Origin: Oopsacas minuta | Taxonomy: Eukaryota > Porifera > Hexactinellida > Lyssacinosida > Leucopsacidae | Direction of reading: 5' to 3' | Assembly: GCA_024704765.1 (NCBI GenBank) | Contig: JAKMXF010000221.1 | Span: forward strand, 558,001-622,000 | Length of the DNA: 64,000 nucleotides | Shown here: positions 35,701 to 45,872 of the stretch, in pieces | Layout of the letters: every line of letters begins with the position of its first letter | Numbering within the stretch: the stretch's first letter is position 1 | The notes under the pieces: generated by a model | What the model was told of the DNA's origin: nothing | What the model saw: the letters and a program-made list of their open reading frames with translations, nothing else | Database searches by the model: none | Position numbers and translations under genes: made by a program

Positions 35701-38700
35701 TGACTAGTGAGAACCCTTTGATATATTCAGCACCCATTGACTTCATAAGGGGTGTCTTTGAGGTCTTGGTAGCTTTGTTTTGGATTTATTCTCTGCTCCT
35801 GGAGATAGCTGAGATAATCGGAGAGGTCCGTCACGTCTACCAGCGTATCCTCGCCAACTCCCTGGACAAAAACAATATCGAACTGGAGAATTCTATCGGC
35901 ACAATTGCGAAACAGGTCGCGAAACTTTATCTCAGAGAGCCGTACAACTATTTCGACATCTCTGGCTTAATCCTTCTATTCTTAATCCTTCCAATGCGGA
36001 TAGCGGACATTTCGTTTCAATGGATCTTCGCCTCACTAGCTGTTATCATCCATTTCTTACGCTTTATTAAAGTTATAAGACTTTTGCCTGGATTTGGTAC
36101 CTACGTGCATACCATCACGTTAATTATTATCAAAGATGTTCCCAAATTCGCTGTCGTTTCTTGTATGATAATGTTGGTCTCGTCGGAGGCGTTTTTCTTG
36201 GCCCTTCGAGCACCCTACGGTCCCAGTGTCCCGCCTAAAAATAGCACCCTAGAGGTCGTCACTGGGGAAGAAGGTATTGGTATGTTTAACCAGTTTTACT
36301 GGACATACCTATTGTTCATTCGGTTGCTACTTCAAGGAGAGAATGTTCTAGAAGGAAATTACCTTTTCAACCAATTGAATTGGTTAGATGCGACTATTTA
36401 TCTGATAACATTGATTCTTGTTATTGTTGTTCTTCTCAACATATTCATTGCTCAGGTATGTTGTTTGTTTGTTTGTGTGTCGTAAACAACTTGTAAAGTT
36501 TTATAACCACACCCCTCTGGGGCGTGTTCAGAGGGCTAATCCCTATCCTCACACCTATGGGGACTGGGACGCGTGCCTCCCCACTGAATTTATGAACTAA
36601 AATTTTTAAGATTTCAATTTTCTATTTTAGTATTGAGTGGCATTGTCCATGTTTCCCATTGTCCTTACACCACCCAGCTGGGTATTATGCCCTCCCTCCG
36701 GACCCTCCTCCTCTGGCTACACCACTAGGTAGTGATATTACGGTGTACCCTCCACAAACCTGTTGTCGTTGACGCTGAAAATGCTAACCCATTTCCTGTT
36801 TCTCCCGAATTCCCCGTTTATGAAGGTGACACTGTATACACATGCCAAAACTTCCCCAAATTATGAATGAATGGAATTATGTATCTTCCAATTGTAGGTA
36901 ACAGACACGTATGCTATCGCTAAAGGTAAATCACAACGTATCGTGTCATACTACAGACTCAAGTTTGTTGTGAGGGTACTGGGTAGGAGTTTTGGTACCG
37001 CGTTAGCTAGGTATGGATATCTAGGAGAGATTATAATGAAGAGTAATGAATGGAAAGAGTATCAAGAGGGTAAGTATTATAAATACCGGGTACAAACAGC
37101 TGGCCCCTTCTTGCTGTCTACAGACGACAGCTGGGGGTCCACAGAATGTGTTAAAATGGTATAGGGGGTGCACGGGTGAAAGGCTAGGAACCCGACCGCT
37201 GGGGTATAGCGCCTCCGAGTCTCCCTTATCCAAGAGGGGCAAATGGTACAAGTTGTCATTTATTGATGTATATGGACAATAGATAATTGGGGACAATTTG
37301 AGGCCCTATGGGTCTAAAATGCTATATAAATATATCAAATAAAAATTGAGTGATAGATGGTTTGAGTAAGGTCTGTGTAGATTAGGAAGTAGGGAACTTA
37401 TACAGTTTCTCCTGGATCTTCTAATTCTTCTGCCCCAGAGAAGAAAAAATAAAATATCCCACAAAATTACTGGGCACACACATCCACCAACATCAACGAC
37501 ACAGCACGCTACAACTACAGCGATTATAACAACTATTGAAACTCCTCGACTACTCTCTTCCTCTTGTGCATTAACGAGTACAAACTGCATGGTTACTAAT
37601 ATGGATAGTAGGAATGTAGCTAACCATATCTTCATATTAGAGCCTTTATCTTTTAATGATTAGCTCGATTGCAGGAAAATACTTATTTATAGAGCGAGGG
37701 TGTCTCCCTTGTCCAAGAGAGGTGCAAAGTGGCACAAAAGTGCCCATTTATGCGAGTATAAGTACGATATATTTTGGGGACAATTTGAACCCCAATGGCG
37801 CCGAAACTAAACCAACTGTATCATGTGTTTAATTATAATCATGAGCAATATATATATCACACAAATATGAGAATATACACTTTTGTAAATATTTACAAAT
37901 TAGCCTCCATCCTAGCCATGTCATAGGTTCTGTCCTCCTTGGGACCGGTAGGGACCAGAGGTACACCCATTTTCTCGTAAATGGGACCCGCCGGGGCTTG
38001 AATTGGTCCATTTTTTACTTGAGTCACTGGTTTATCTTTCGTTCCACAAAATGATCGGCATAGAACGGTTAATCCAGAGAGTCCACACATTAGTATGCTA
38101 CATCCGGTGATACCCGCACTGACATACCCGATTACTTCTCCTCCATTTCCCTTAACACCTTCAAAATACAGGGCAAATATGATGAATATAATTACAGATA
38201 GTTTCATATTGAAGTACTAGCAAATTTCTTAGTTACCAATGAGCAATTGAGGTATTTATGTGTGTAGTACTGTAATTAATATATCCTAAAATGATTGCAA
38301 GATTTGTTTATTAAGAAAGGATATATTTAGAATTTGATTACACTAATATGATTATTTATCACCTCATCATTATTGGAACATCATTACCTAATTCTACACG
38401 TGTGTCTTGTGATATTTTAACATCCTTGGGCAGGGGACATAATATATATTCACATACTACATCCCATGAATCATAGCATACATGAATATATTCACCAACT
38501 CCCCTAACGTGCTTCTGTGACGTTTTATGTCCCAGTTTCCATGGTTACCTCGTTGGTATTTAGCTACACCCCTTATGTCCAGTTTCCATGGTTACCTCGT
38601 TGGTATTTAGCTACACCCCTTATGTCCAGTTTCCATGGTTACCTCGTTGGTATTGGCTACACCCCTTATGTCCAGTTTCCATGGTTACCTCGTTGGTATT

Positions 38701-39751
38701 TAGCTACACCCCTTATGTCCAGTTTCCATGGTTACCTCGTTGGTATTTAGCTACACCCCTTATGTCCAGTTTCCATGGTTACCTCGTTGGTATTGGCTAC
38801 ACCCCTTATGTCCAGTTTCCATGGTTACCTCGTTGGTATTTGGCTACACCCCTTATGTCCAGTTTCCATGGTTACCTCGTTGGTATTGGCTACACCCCTT
38901 ATGTCCAGTTTCCATGGTTACCTCGTTGGTATTGGCTACACCCCTTATGTCCAGTTTCCATGGTTACCTCGTTGGTATTGGCTACACCCCTTATGTCCCA
39001 GTTTCCATATTTGTAATTTACTTATAAAAAGTGTTTAATAATGAAAATATACAAACATGAAAATATGAAATCTAGGGTTATGTGTATAGTTCCAGTAAGG
39101 TTTTGGAGAGTGGAAAACGAGAATACATTTCTTGACACCTCTGTAGACTCATTTACATAGCTTACATAGCTTAAGACAATAAGAAATTACAATTACGAAT
39201 CCCATGAAAATCCAAGACAAAACATTTAGTGTACAATACACACCGAACATAGCAATTACTACAATACCTCCCGCGTCTGGACTACTCTCTTCCTCTTGTG
39301 TATTAACGAGTACAAATTGCATGGTTACCAACAAGGATAGTAGGAATGTAGTTAACCAAATCTTCATATTGGGGACTTGTACCTTTTAATTGTTAGCTAG
39401 TTTAAAAGGTCAAGGGACAGTGATAATTACTTAGATATAACCAATGGAATATATGTTACTCTGACGGTTTGGGACCATATTTGTACAATCTAACACTTCA
39501 ATTTTTAAGCGGGTATTTCTATATAACGAGAGCTATTTGTTCTAGAAAATGCAACAGACCAGATCTCCGATCTAAAAATACTCCTCAGTCAACAACAGAC
39601 TTCTATTGAACAGATTAAACAGAGTCTGAGCCGTATGAAGAGTGAAATAGTAGGTGAGAGGAGGGAGTATACCCCTGAGGGCGAGGGGGTAGTCTGCGAG
39701 CAAGATATAGAAGGCTCTTATGAGGATACACAACCACATACCTCTGTCTAG
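32712..39751 (+). CDS. ankyrin-repeat TRP-like cation channel
   Basis: Eight exons, 809 aa: 32712-32861, 33054-33366, 33834-34001, 34516-34667, 35010-35271, 35449-36455, 36898-37069, 39546-39751. All joins keep phase. Residues about 105-320 form ankyrin repeats (TPIHQAAEEGR, TPLHLAAANG, TPLHVAVANG, TPLIIATRNGF). Six membrane helices follow: S1 ~410-433, S2 ~450-472, S3 ~517-532, S4 ~538-560, S5 ~573-600, S6 ~663-685, with a pore re-entrant region (WTYLLFIRLLLQGEN) before S6. S6 ends LLNIFIAQVTDTYA, a TRP-type gate. The last exon, after a 2.5-kb intron, gives a predicted coiled coil (QISDLKILLSQQQTSIEQIK) likely to assist tetramer assembly. Ankyrin-6TM-coiled coil fits TRPA/TRPV/TRPC-like channels; subfamily not assignable by eye. 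The 5' end is probably a non-coding exon, since an acceptor precedes the ATG. Confidence 0.88.
33745..33812. repeat. palindromic repeat, uninterrupted copy
   Basis: Contains AACCGAATATCATCAG ... ATTCATGAATACTGATATTC as a near-palindrome. The same sequence at 26217-26550 is split at this TA by a 236-bp MITE. Confidence 0.75.
34056..34206. mobile_element. pogo-like MITE in TRP intron 3
   Basis: Left end CAGTGGAGCTCCC, right end complementary to CAGTAGAGTCTCCGAG, flanked by TA (34054-34055, 34207-34208). The interior repeats GCGGACAA/ACGGACAC motifs in inverted order. Confidence 0.7.
37092..37193. mobile_element. hAT-like MITE at start of TRP intron 7
   Basis: Reverse-oriented family member: GACGACAGCTGGGGGTCCAC, AGAATGTGTTAAAATGGTAT, GGGTGCACGGGTGAAAGG. 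It begins right after the donor at 37070. Ends are decayed and no TSD was found. Confidence 0.65.
37306..37635 (-). CDS. small type I membrane protein, nested in TRP intron (paralog A)
   Basis: 109 aa, intronless, opposite strand to the host TRP gene. Starts with a signal peptide (MKIWLATFLLSILVTMQFVL, cleavage likely after VNAQ). A very short acidic ectodomain EEESS follows, then a Cys/Val-rich membrane span about 32-67, then a basic stop-transfer GRRIRRSRR and a cytosolic tail. The first ~29 residues are nearly identical to the protein at 39149-39367, while the rest differs, so the pair are paralogs with diverged spans. Function unknown; no family recognised. Confidence 0.6.
   Translation of the reverse strand: MKIWLATFLLSILVTMQFVLVNAQEEESSRGVSIVVIIAVVVACCVVDVGGCVCPVILWDILFFLLWGRRIRRSRRNCISSLLPNLHRPYSNHLSLNFYLIYLYSILDP
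37893..38207 (-). CDS. small type I membrane protein with tyrosine tail, nested in TRP intron
   Basis: 104 aa, intronless, opposite strand to the host gene. Signal peptide 1-20 (MKLSVIIFIIFALYFEGVKG), a minimal ectodomain, a Gly/Cys-rich membrane span about 25-50 (GYVSAGITGCSILMCGLSG), then a Pro-rich tail. The tail holds PIYEKM (a YxxPhi-type sorting motif) and RTYDMA. Its leader differs from the two flanking paralogs, but the plan (leader, tiny ectodomain, one span) is the same. No family recognised. Confidence 0.6.
   Translation of the reverse strand: MKLSVIIFIIFALYFEGVKGNGGEVIGYVSAGITGCSILMCGLSGLTVLCRSFCGTKDKPVTQVKNGPIQAPAGPIYEKMGVPLVPTGPKEDRTYDMARMEANL
38531..38998. repeat. 10-unit 45-47-bp minisatellite in TRP intron 7
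   Basis: Ten near-perfect units beginning CCAGTTTCCATGGTTACCTC and ending CACCCCTTATGT. Units are 47 bp with TTAGC, 45 bp with TGGC, or an intermediate TTTGGC form. Higher-order order is roughly long-long-short repeated. The open frames it creates (FHGYLVGI-type peptides) are by-products. Confidence 0.95.
39149..39367 (-). CDS. small type I membrane protein, nested in TRP intron (paralog B)
   Basis: 72 aa, intronless, opposite strand to the host. Leader MKIWLTTFLLSLLVTMQFVL followed by VNTQEEESS matches paralog A at 37306-37635 almost residue for residue. Then comes a membrane span about 34-62 and a short Lys/Cys tail (LKLCKLCK) that could be palmitoylated. Similarity extends upstream of the ATG (CTTTTAATNRTTAGCT), pointing to duplication including the proximal promoter. 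Function unknown. Confidence 0.6.
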   Translation of the reverse strand: MKIWLTTFLLSLLVTMQFVLVNTQEEESSPDAGGIVVIAMFGVYCTLNVLSWIFMGFVIVISYCLKLCKLCK

Positions 39752-40008
39752 CTTAGCAACCATAGTGTGCATTCGTTATATAATTGCTCTGTAGAGCTCG
39801 TTATTATTTAACACACATCAGCTGTTTAGTTATTTATTTGTGTTAATTATTGAGTTTATTAAATAACAATAATATGGTCCCTTCTCCCCTATATGAGGAC
39901 AGGGGTGTGTGATAAGTTCCTAACCCCTGTGAGTGAAAAATGTGAAACAATTCATTGAAAGAATTTTCATAAAATAATATTTCGAATATTTGTATAAAAT
40001 GTAGAAAG

Positions 40009-43000
40009 TTAAGATTTATAATAAGAGAAAATGTAAGGTTGAGTTAAAGTGAAACTGTAACTGGAACCAACTGGGCAGGCAGTAGCAGGTCTGTTGGAAC
40101 TTAGGAGATTGTTTAGCAATTCTGAAGATAATTCTGATTGTGACATTCCATCTTGCCCTCTCCGTATCCCTGTTGCAGCTCGTCCACCTGATGAACCAGG
40201 TTGGGTCCCAGAAGACAAAGAGTCCGCCTCTATATCCCCCTTACCGGTGTCCCCTCGCCCCCTATGGTATCTATGTCCTGTATCAATAATTTCTATACCC
40301 ATATCTCCAGTAGAATATGTTTCCTTGTTCCTGTTATGGAATGTGTTAGTGTCAGATTCATTGTGTCCTTCTAAAGTTGTGTTAAATTGTCTCCCTCGAT
40401 GTGCCTCCCCTCCCTCTCTTCCCTCAGCTCCTGTGTGGACATTAGACTCATTTTGTGTCGCTTTGGACATATTTTCATTTTTCACACCTCGAGATCTACT
40501 AGAGCTCTCCCTCCCCTCTTGTCCAGATCCACTCTCCTCTGTACCGCTCCCCTCCCCCTCTCTCTTACCCCTCCCCTTCCTACCCGTTCGTCTCTTCCTG
40601 GTCCTATCCTCGGTTCCAGTTCCATCGGGATCAGAATCCGTCTCTGAATAACTGAACCCATCACTTCCTTTCCCTTGTCCCTTTCTCTCCCCTCTACGTC
40701 TCCTGCCTCCACTCGTTGTACCTCCTGTCCCCTGTCCGACACCCCCTGCACCATGTCTCCCCTCTTTTGATCCTATCCCCACTCCCTGACTACCAGAATT
40801 CAATATGGAATGTGAACTATCTAAGTTAGTTCCTATTCCATCTTGTGTAAACTCGTCTCTTATAATATCATGATCACATTGGTTGGAGAATTTGTTTGTG
40901 TTTTGTTTGTTTTGTTGCTCTAACTCTTTTGAAGTAGAAGTGTTAACCAATGAGCTGTCATCCTCTTGCCCAGAGGACAATCTATTTCCGGTTTTCACAC
41001 CTTTTTTCTTGGTTACATCATTGGATTCAATATTATCGTCTCCACCAATAAAATCGCTCTCTCCCTCTCCTAACTGTGTGTTTATTCCGGAAGTTGTTGT
41101 CTTAGTTGTTGTGTTATATTTGTTTGTATTTACTTCTGTTTCTGCCCTCCTGTGTTGAGGGAGAGGACTCCTGCTTCCTCCTCCTCTAGGGTGTCTAGAC
41201 CTAGGGGAACCTGCCGGATCCTTATCGGCCTTACCTCGCTTCAAAATATTCTCTCTAAAATTACATAATTGTTTATATCTTTATATTCATAAAAACAACA
41301 AACAAACAAACAAACAAACACAAATACCTCCTCAATCTCTCTGTCTCTTCATCACATAGCTCATCAGTTAGCCCGTAGAAATGGTCCCTACACCGGCTAC
41401 AATGAAAATCAGGTATCTTGACCTCTCCCTTGGTCCAATCCTGTTGTGCTGTCTATAATATATGAGATAATTATTTGTTCAGCGTATGAAAGGTGTCAAT
41501 AACTGGAACTATCTCACCTGATCCCCTGTAGTTAAGCTCTGTGAAGTTAACATTCCTTGTAGAGCTATTCTCTTCTCTCCCACACTCTCCACTTCATCTC
41601 CAACTAGTTTCTCCAATTCGCCAGGTGGTAGCTCCGTCTCTGGTACTTCCTGAGCTTTCCACCTAGAAACAAACAAACAAAAAGATCTCCTTGTAAACAA
41701 TATGTTATTTCAGCGGTTCCCAACCTTATCACCCGTGCACCCCCCTATATCAATTATAACACCTTCTGTGGACCCCAGGTTGGTTACAGCTGTGTTATCT
41801 GTTTGTTGTTATTTACCCTTGTGCTATTGTTTTCTTTAGGTAAACATTTGAGGAGAGGGGTCTGCCCTTAGCTGATAGGGCTGTCCTTGGTACTTCCTAT
41901 CGAATAAAAATTATGATTATTATTATTATTAATTCAATTATATCCGAGCCAGTAGGGTCCCACCATTCCAAAGTCCCAAATGCGTAACTACACCTCCAGA
42001 TTAATCAAATAACCACTCAAAAGGTGTGACAATGAACAGATATATCTTAATACTACACAATAATTATCTCAATAGTTTTTACTACACCAGTACAGTTTAG
42101 TGTGTACATAACAACCAAAAGAGACATTAGATATGCAACCGTTTAACACGTTTGCTTGCTGTCTCTTCAGCTGTCAATCTTTGTTTGAATTCGTCTAATA
42201 TACCCTGTTGGACGTTAAGATTCTCTTTTTGTTTTTCTAATATTTGTGTAAGATTTTGGACGTACTGGTCGACAGGGAAATCGGGATTCTCCGCCCGTTC
42301 GTATAGCTCAGCTTTATGGCGCGTGAATTCCTGCTCTGTTGCTAGGTTTTTATTATTGTAACTTAGGAATTCATCGTACATCTCTACTACATCCTGCATG
42401 GCCTCATGGAATTGTATTACATCCTCTGAAGACTTGTTTTGTACTTCAAGGGTCTGTATGAGATCATTCTTACTTGTGGAGTCTTTGTACTCGTGAGGCG
42501 GCGCATTGTGGCTCGCATGACCGCCACCATCAAGTGGAGCAAGCTCTTTAACCCTGTCGGCATACCGGAGGGTGTTTAGCGTGTTCTCTACAGAGCCCAG
42601 ACCTGGACTAACCATGGCTATCATACATGTTCTAGAATTATCACCGATAAATGAATCTTTTAAGACGAGAGTGAGTTTACTAGCTCGGAAGGGGAGATGT
42701 GCTCCTCTCCTCCCGAGGGCTCGGATACACTCCTTAAGGGCCAGGAGACTCTTGTTTATTTCTGCCCCCTCCATCCGGGTCTGTCTGTCAGAGTTCGCCG
42801 TATCAGCTCCCCTCTCGTTGCCTGCTAGATCGATTAGAGATAGTTTCCCGTGGAGACGACCGGATGGTTTTCTTAGGATAATCTGGAATACCGCATGGGA
42901 GCGAGAGGACTGTTGGTTAACAGCAGTCTTACCGCTTGTACGTAGCGTGTTACCCTGTGAGATTAGCCTTAACACCTCTCCAGGGGACGATACCCTCTCC

Positions 43001-45070
43001 TCCTCTAGACCAACTACCTGGACCTGTTGCTTACCGTCTTCTAGGATTTGTAGACGCTTCCGTTCGTTTAAGAGGTCGTATAACTTCCCCGAGTATATCT
43101 CAAAATAGGAACATAAGGGGATGAGATCACCGCTACCCCCTGCCCCATGGTCCAACAGCCGGAACACGTCCTGTGTCGCCAGAGCGTAAATGCCATTTGA
43201 AGGGTCTTGCTCACCGTTACAGGAGAACTGTCCTGACATGGTGTGGGTCTTTCCTGACCCGGTTTGTCCGTAAGCGAAGCAGGTAGCCATTCCTTTCTCA
43301 AATATGCTCTCCACCAGGGGTGCAGCAGTGTACCTATACACGGTCTCATTATTAGTGGTCTCATCGAATGCGTAATCGAATCGGAATGCGTGGTTGTCAA
43401 GGTACTTGGTGAGGTCAACTTTATGTTTTGGTTCGTGTACATACATAACTTCACAGTTTGGAATGCTGACTACGTTTAGAGTGCGGGCACGAGTCTCTTT
43501 TTGATTGAGAGGTCTCTTTCTGACACAGACGGAGATTCGGTGGTGTGTGGCTGGTTCGGACGGGTCGAAAGGTTTGAATACAAGCTTGGATCTGTACTCT
43601 TGCATCATTCTTAAAATGTCCCCCTGAGGGTGTGCCGGTTCGACCAGTTTCTTCTGGATATGAGACACTCTCCTCTCCTCTCTGTTTCTCTGGATGCGGT
43701 CTACCTCTCTGGCACAGTTGGAACGGCGTTTGAAACCTGCTCGCTTCTTGTCCTGAGGACTAGAGGGTGCAGGAAGTGCCGACTCGTTGTCCTCCATCTC
43801 AGATATCGGAGAGGGCAGTCTCCGCCCGTGTGATGAAGCAGGGGCTATGGGAATAAGGGACCGGTTTAGCTGTCGATCTGAAGGGGGTCTTGATATGATT
43901 GATAAATTAGATTCCGATACAGCGGGTTGTAGTTGGGGAGCGGGGTGTCTTGAGCTACGAAGCTGTCTGTCAGACCGAAATATCTCCGGATGCGCGACCC
44001 GGGCTTTTGGGATCGACGGCTGTACGAAAGACTCTTGTTCCATGGCAGTTGCGGTCTCTAGGACACCGGATGTACCTTCTTGGGTCTGTGGTAAGGAAAT
44101 ATTTGTGTTGAGGGACAGGATTGAGTCAATATCGACCTCCTTCCCCTTGGCTTGATTGTTCTCCTGCCATTCCACCGCGACAGATTTGGTCTGCCAATCT
44201 ACTGTCTTAACCAGTGCCAAATGTACTCTCCCATTGCTTCTCTGTATCCTCACCTCCATGCCTTCAATTAGCTCATACGCAGGAACACTCATTTCTAATT
44301 AAACTAATAAAAAGGTGTTAAAGACTGGAACTATTGTCATTTGGTAAGTAAATACATACAAATAAATTTGTCTATAGCAACCACTTGTGCCATTTGGATT
44401 GTGGCAGTGATAGTGTCATAATGAATCGTAATTCGTAAACAAGTAAACAAATAGCTAATGGATAGTTCAGGTCTGTTGCATTTGGTTGTGTATAATATAC
44501 AAAAGTAAACAAATATTCGGACAGGAGTAAACAGGAATTGATAAACAAATATTTACTCACAAGATAGTTCCTATTATTAGAGGAGGTACAAGGGACTAGG
44601 GGGCTAAAATTAGACACGTAGAGTACCATGTTTACTAGAATAGTATCCCAAGTGATTATTAATATTTTGTTACCCTTAGGGGATCATTAATTAACAGAGA
44701 TCCAAGAGGGGGCAATTATAGAGTAAATAAGTAATATAGAAAATTCGTATAATTGGAACCATGGAATTAAATTTTGTTAAACTGGAACTATCTCACAATA
44801 ATACTGACTGATTACTCAGATAGTTCCAATTAATAGGAACTATGTTAACAACTAATTACTCACTAGTTGTTCCTGTGAGTCCACACACTGTCTAGAAGAT
44901 TGAGTAAGAGAATTGATTGGCTTAGAACTGCTTCCCCATCTCTTAGCTGAGGGGACACGGGGTACCTTGACAGGGGTCGGGGAGGGAGAGGACACGAGAG
45001 ACTTCTAAAAACAAATATTTATTATAACAATAATTGAATTGCCACAAATTTGTTTACTTACATTATCCAT
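40009..45070 (-). CDS. unrecognised protein with CxxC knuckle and long charged low-complexity tail
   Basis: Proposed six exons, 581 aa: 45062-45070, 44864-45004, 41817-41896, 41518-41662, 41328-41452, 40009-41254. The last four are well supported by splice signals and phase. The first two are joined because both sides are phase 0 and the downstream exons lack a start codon. If right, kinesin-13 (42127-44292) lies wholly inside intron 2. The N-terminus is basic and Ser/Pro-rich (MDNKSLVSSPSPTPVKVPR). A compact region holds DFHCSRCRDHFYGLTDELC (possible zinc knuckle) followed by an acidic/basic helix. The final ~400 residues are Gly/Ser/Arg/Glu-rich and likely disordered. I do not recognise the family. 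A hAT-like MITE sits in intron 3. Confidence 0.6.
41711..41792. mobile_element. 82-bp hAT-like MITE
   Basis: Left end CAGCGGTTCCCAACC (intact family consensus); right end CCAGGTTGGTTACAGCTG. Flanked by TGTTATTT (41703-41710) and TGTTATCT (41793-41800), an 8-bp duplication with one mismatch. Inside an intron of the gene at 40009-45070. Confidence 0.85.
42127..44292 (-). CDS. kinesin-13 (KIF2/MCAK type), intronless
   Basis: 721 aa in one exon. Kinesin-13s use ATP to depolymerise microtubule ends at spindles and cilia rather than walk. The N-terminal domain (EWQENNQAKGKEVDIDSIL) matches KIF2. The basic neck is about 185-230. The motor domain is about 250-585: VCVRKRPLNQKE, the class-specific KVD finger (KVDLTKYL, 291-293), P-loop GQTGSGKT 342-349, switch I NQQSSRSH 459-466, switch II DLAGNERG 488-495. 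A short coiled-coil tail ends RVKRLHI. An acceptor-like TTTAATTAG just before the ATG suggests a 5'-UTR intron. It appears nested, same strand, in the intron of the gene at 40009-45070. Single-exon structure could reflect retrotransposition. Confidence 0.95.
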   Translation of the reverse strand: MSVPAYELIEGMEVRIQRSNGRVHLALVKTVDWQTKSVAVEWQENNQAKGKEVDIDSILSLNTNISLPQTQEGTSGVLETATAMEQESFVQPSIPKARVAHPEIFRSDRQLRSSRHPAPQLQPAVSESNLSIISRPPSDRQLNRSLIPIAPASSHGRRLPSPISEMEDNESALPAPSSPQDKKRAGFKRRSNCAREVDRIQRNREERRVSHIQKKLVEPAHPQGDILRMMQEYRSKLVFKPFDPSEPATHHRISVCVRKRPLNQKETRARTLNVVSIPNCEVMYVHEPKHKVDLTKYLDNHAFRFDYAFDETTNNETVYRYTAAPLVESIFEKGMATCFAYGQTGSGKTHTMSGQFSCNGEQDPSNGIYALATQDVFRLLDHGAGGSGDLIPLCSYFEIYSGKLYDLLNERKRLQILEDGKQQVQVVGLEEERVSSPGEVLRLISQGNTLRTSGKTAVNQQSSRSHAVFQIILRKPSGRLHGKLSLIDLAGNERGADTANSDRQTRMEGAEINKSLLALKECIRALGRRGAHLPFRASKLTLVLKDSFIGDNSRTCMIAMVSPGLGSVENTLNTLRYADRVKELAPLDGGGHASHNAPPHEYKDSTSKNDLIQTLEVQNKSSEDVIQFHEAMQDVVEMYDEFLSYNNKNLATEQEFTRHKAELYERAENPDFPVDQYVQNLTQILEKQKENLNVQQGILDEFKQRLTAEETASKRVKRLHI
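44293..44863. other. region upstream of kinesin-13
   Basis: No confident exon. A short splice-bounded stretch (about 44576-44618, acceptor CTAATTTTAG and donor GTGAGT) is open in one frame, but that frame does not fit its neighbours. The motif GGAACTATCTCAC or its complement is scattered at about 41500, 44320, 44570, 44775 and 44835. Confidence 0.4.
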
Positions 45071-45319
45071 TTGTTGTTGAGTTTATTTGTGTTTACTATA
45101 ACTAAAATACATTTTGTAATATATCCATGGTATGGATTGGTGCTAATTAGAAAGTCCCGAGGGGGCAAATGGTGTATGGGTCCCTCCGGACTATGGACAC
45201 AATTGATCCCCAAACAAACAAATATTTACATATGAGAGTTATAATAATAAATAATAACAAACACAAATAAATACATGCAAATGATGATGACCAATCAAAT
45301 TACAGCTTGTTATCCATGT

Positions 45320-45661
45320 TTAAAAATATGAAGGAGGAGGGGTGTCGGACAGATTTTGCTCTCTACAGGACGGAACACGGCTCAAAACAGACCAAGTATC
45401 AACCAACACATAATTTGGGAGACATGGGGTGATTGAGTTGATTGTTCCTTTCGTGAAGGGGGGTGCAGTTGGACGAATTTGCCCCCTTGGACTCTGAAGG
45501 GTGCTGGAATTGGACAGGAGGCCATATTCTAGGTCCAAGGCCTTATGCCCCCTCTCAACCCGGATGAGAACATAAATGCAAACCGCAAGAATCGGAAGTG
45601 AAACTAAAATGAATATAATTAGCATAACTAATATCCAAATTAGTCCTGTGATGTCTCCCAT
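45320..45661 (-). CDS. small single-pass membrane protein with PTAP and PPxY motifs
   Basis: 113 aa, intronless. One hydrophobic span at about 6-33 near the N-terminus, followed by RVERGHK, implies a short luminal N-terminus and an ~80-residue cytosolic tail. The tail carries EYGLL (YxxPhi type), PTAP at 64-67 and PPPSY at 108-112 next to the C-terminus. By known motif rules PTAP binds the ESCRT-I subunit TSG101 and PPxY binds WW domains of NEDD4-type ubiquitin ligases. LITAF and ARRDC1 carry the same pair, but this protein resembles neither. A role as a membrane adaptor for ubiquitin/ESCRT sorting is inferred. It lies between the IGFBP-Kazal gene and the gene at 40009-45070, all on the same strand. 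Confidence 0.6.
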   Translation of the reverse strand: MGDITGLIWILVMLIIFILVSLPILAVCIYVLIRVERGHKALDLEYGLLSNSSTLQSPRGQIRPTAPPFTKGTINSITPCLPNYVLVDTWSVLSRVPSCREQNLSDTPPPSYF

Positions 45662-45872
45662 GATTATTGAATGAATTACAGACGTTGATGGCCAATCAGA
45701 TTACAGTCTGTTGTGACTATTTAAAGTGGCTTTCATATAAATATGCATTCGTTAATTTTATTCACTTTTTCGTGACAAAACTAAACAAATTTAAATATTC
45801 TATATTCATATGTGTATAACAAAAGCAAACAAATAATATCATAAAAACAACAAAATATATTCTCCAAACAAT

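Noticed and set aside
38517-39038. Several overlapping frames encoding FHGYLVGI/FPWLPRW repeats
   Set aside because: They exist only because the 45-47-bp minisatellite lacks stops in some frames; no splice signals or start context support a gene.
40094-40651. 185-aa plus-strand frame, Pro/Ser-rich
   Set aside because: Antisense shadow of the Gly/Arg/Ser-rich tail of the minus-strand gene at 40009-45070.
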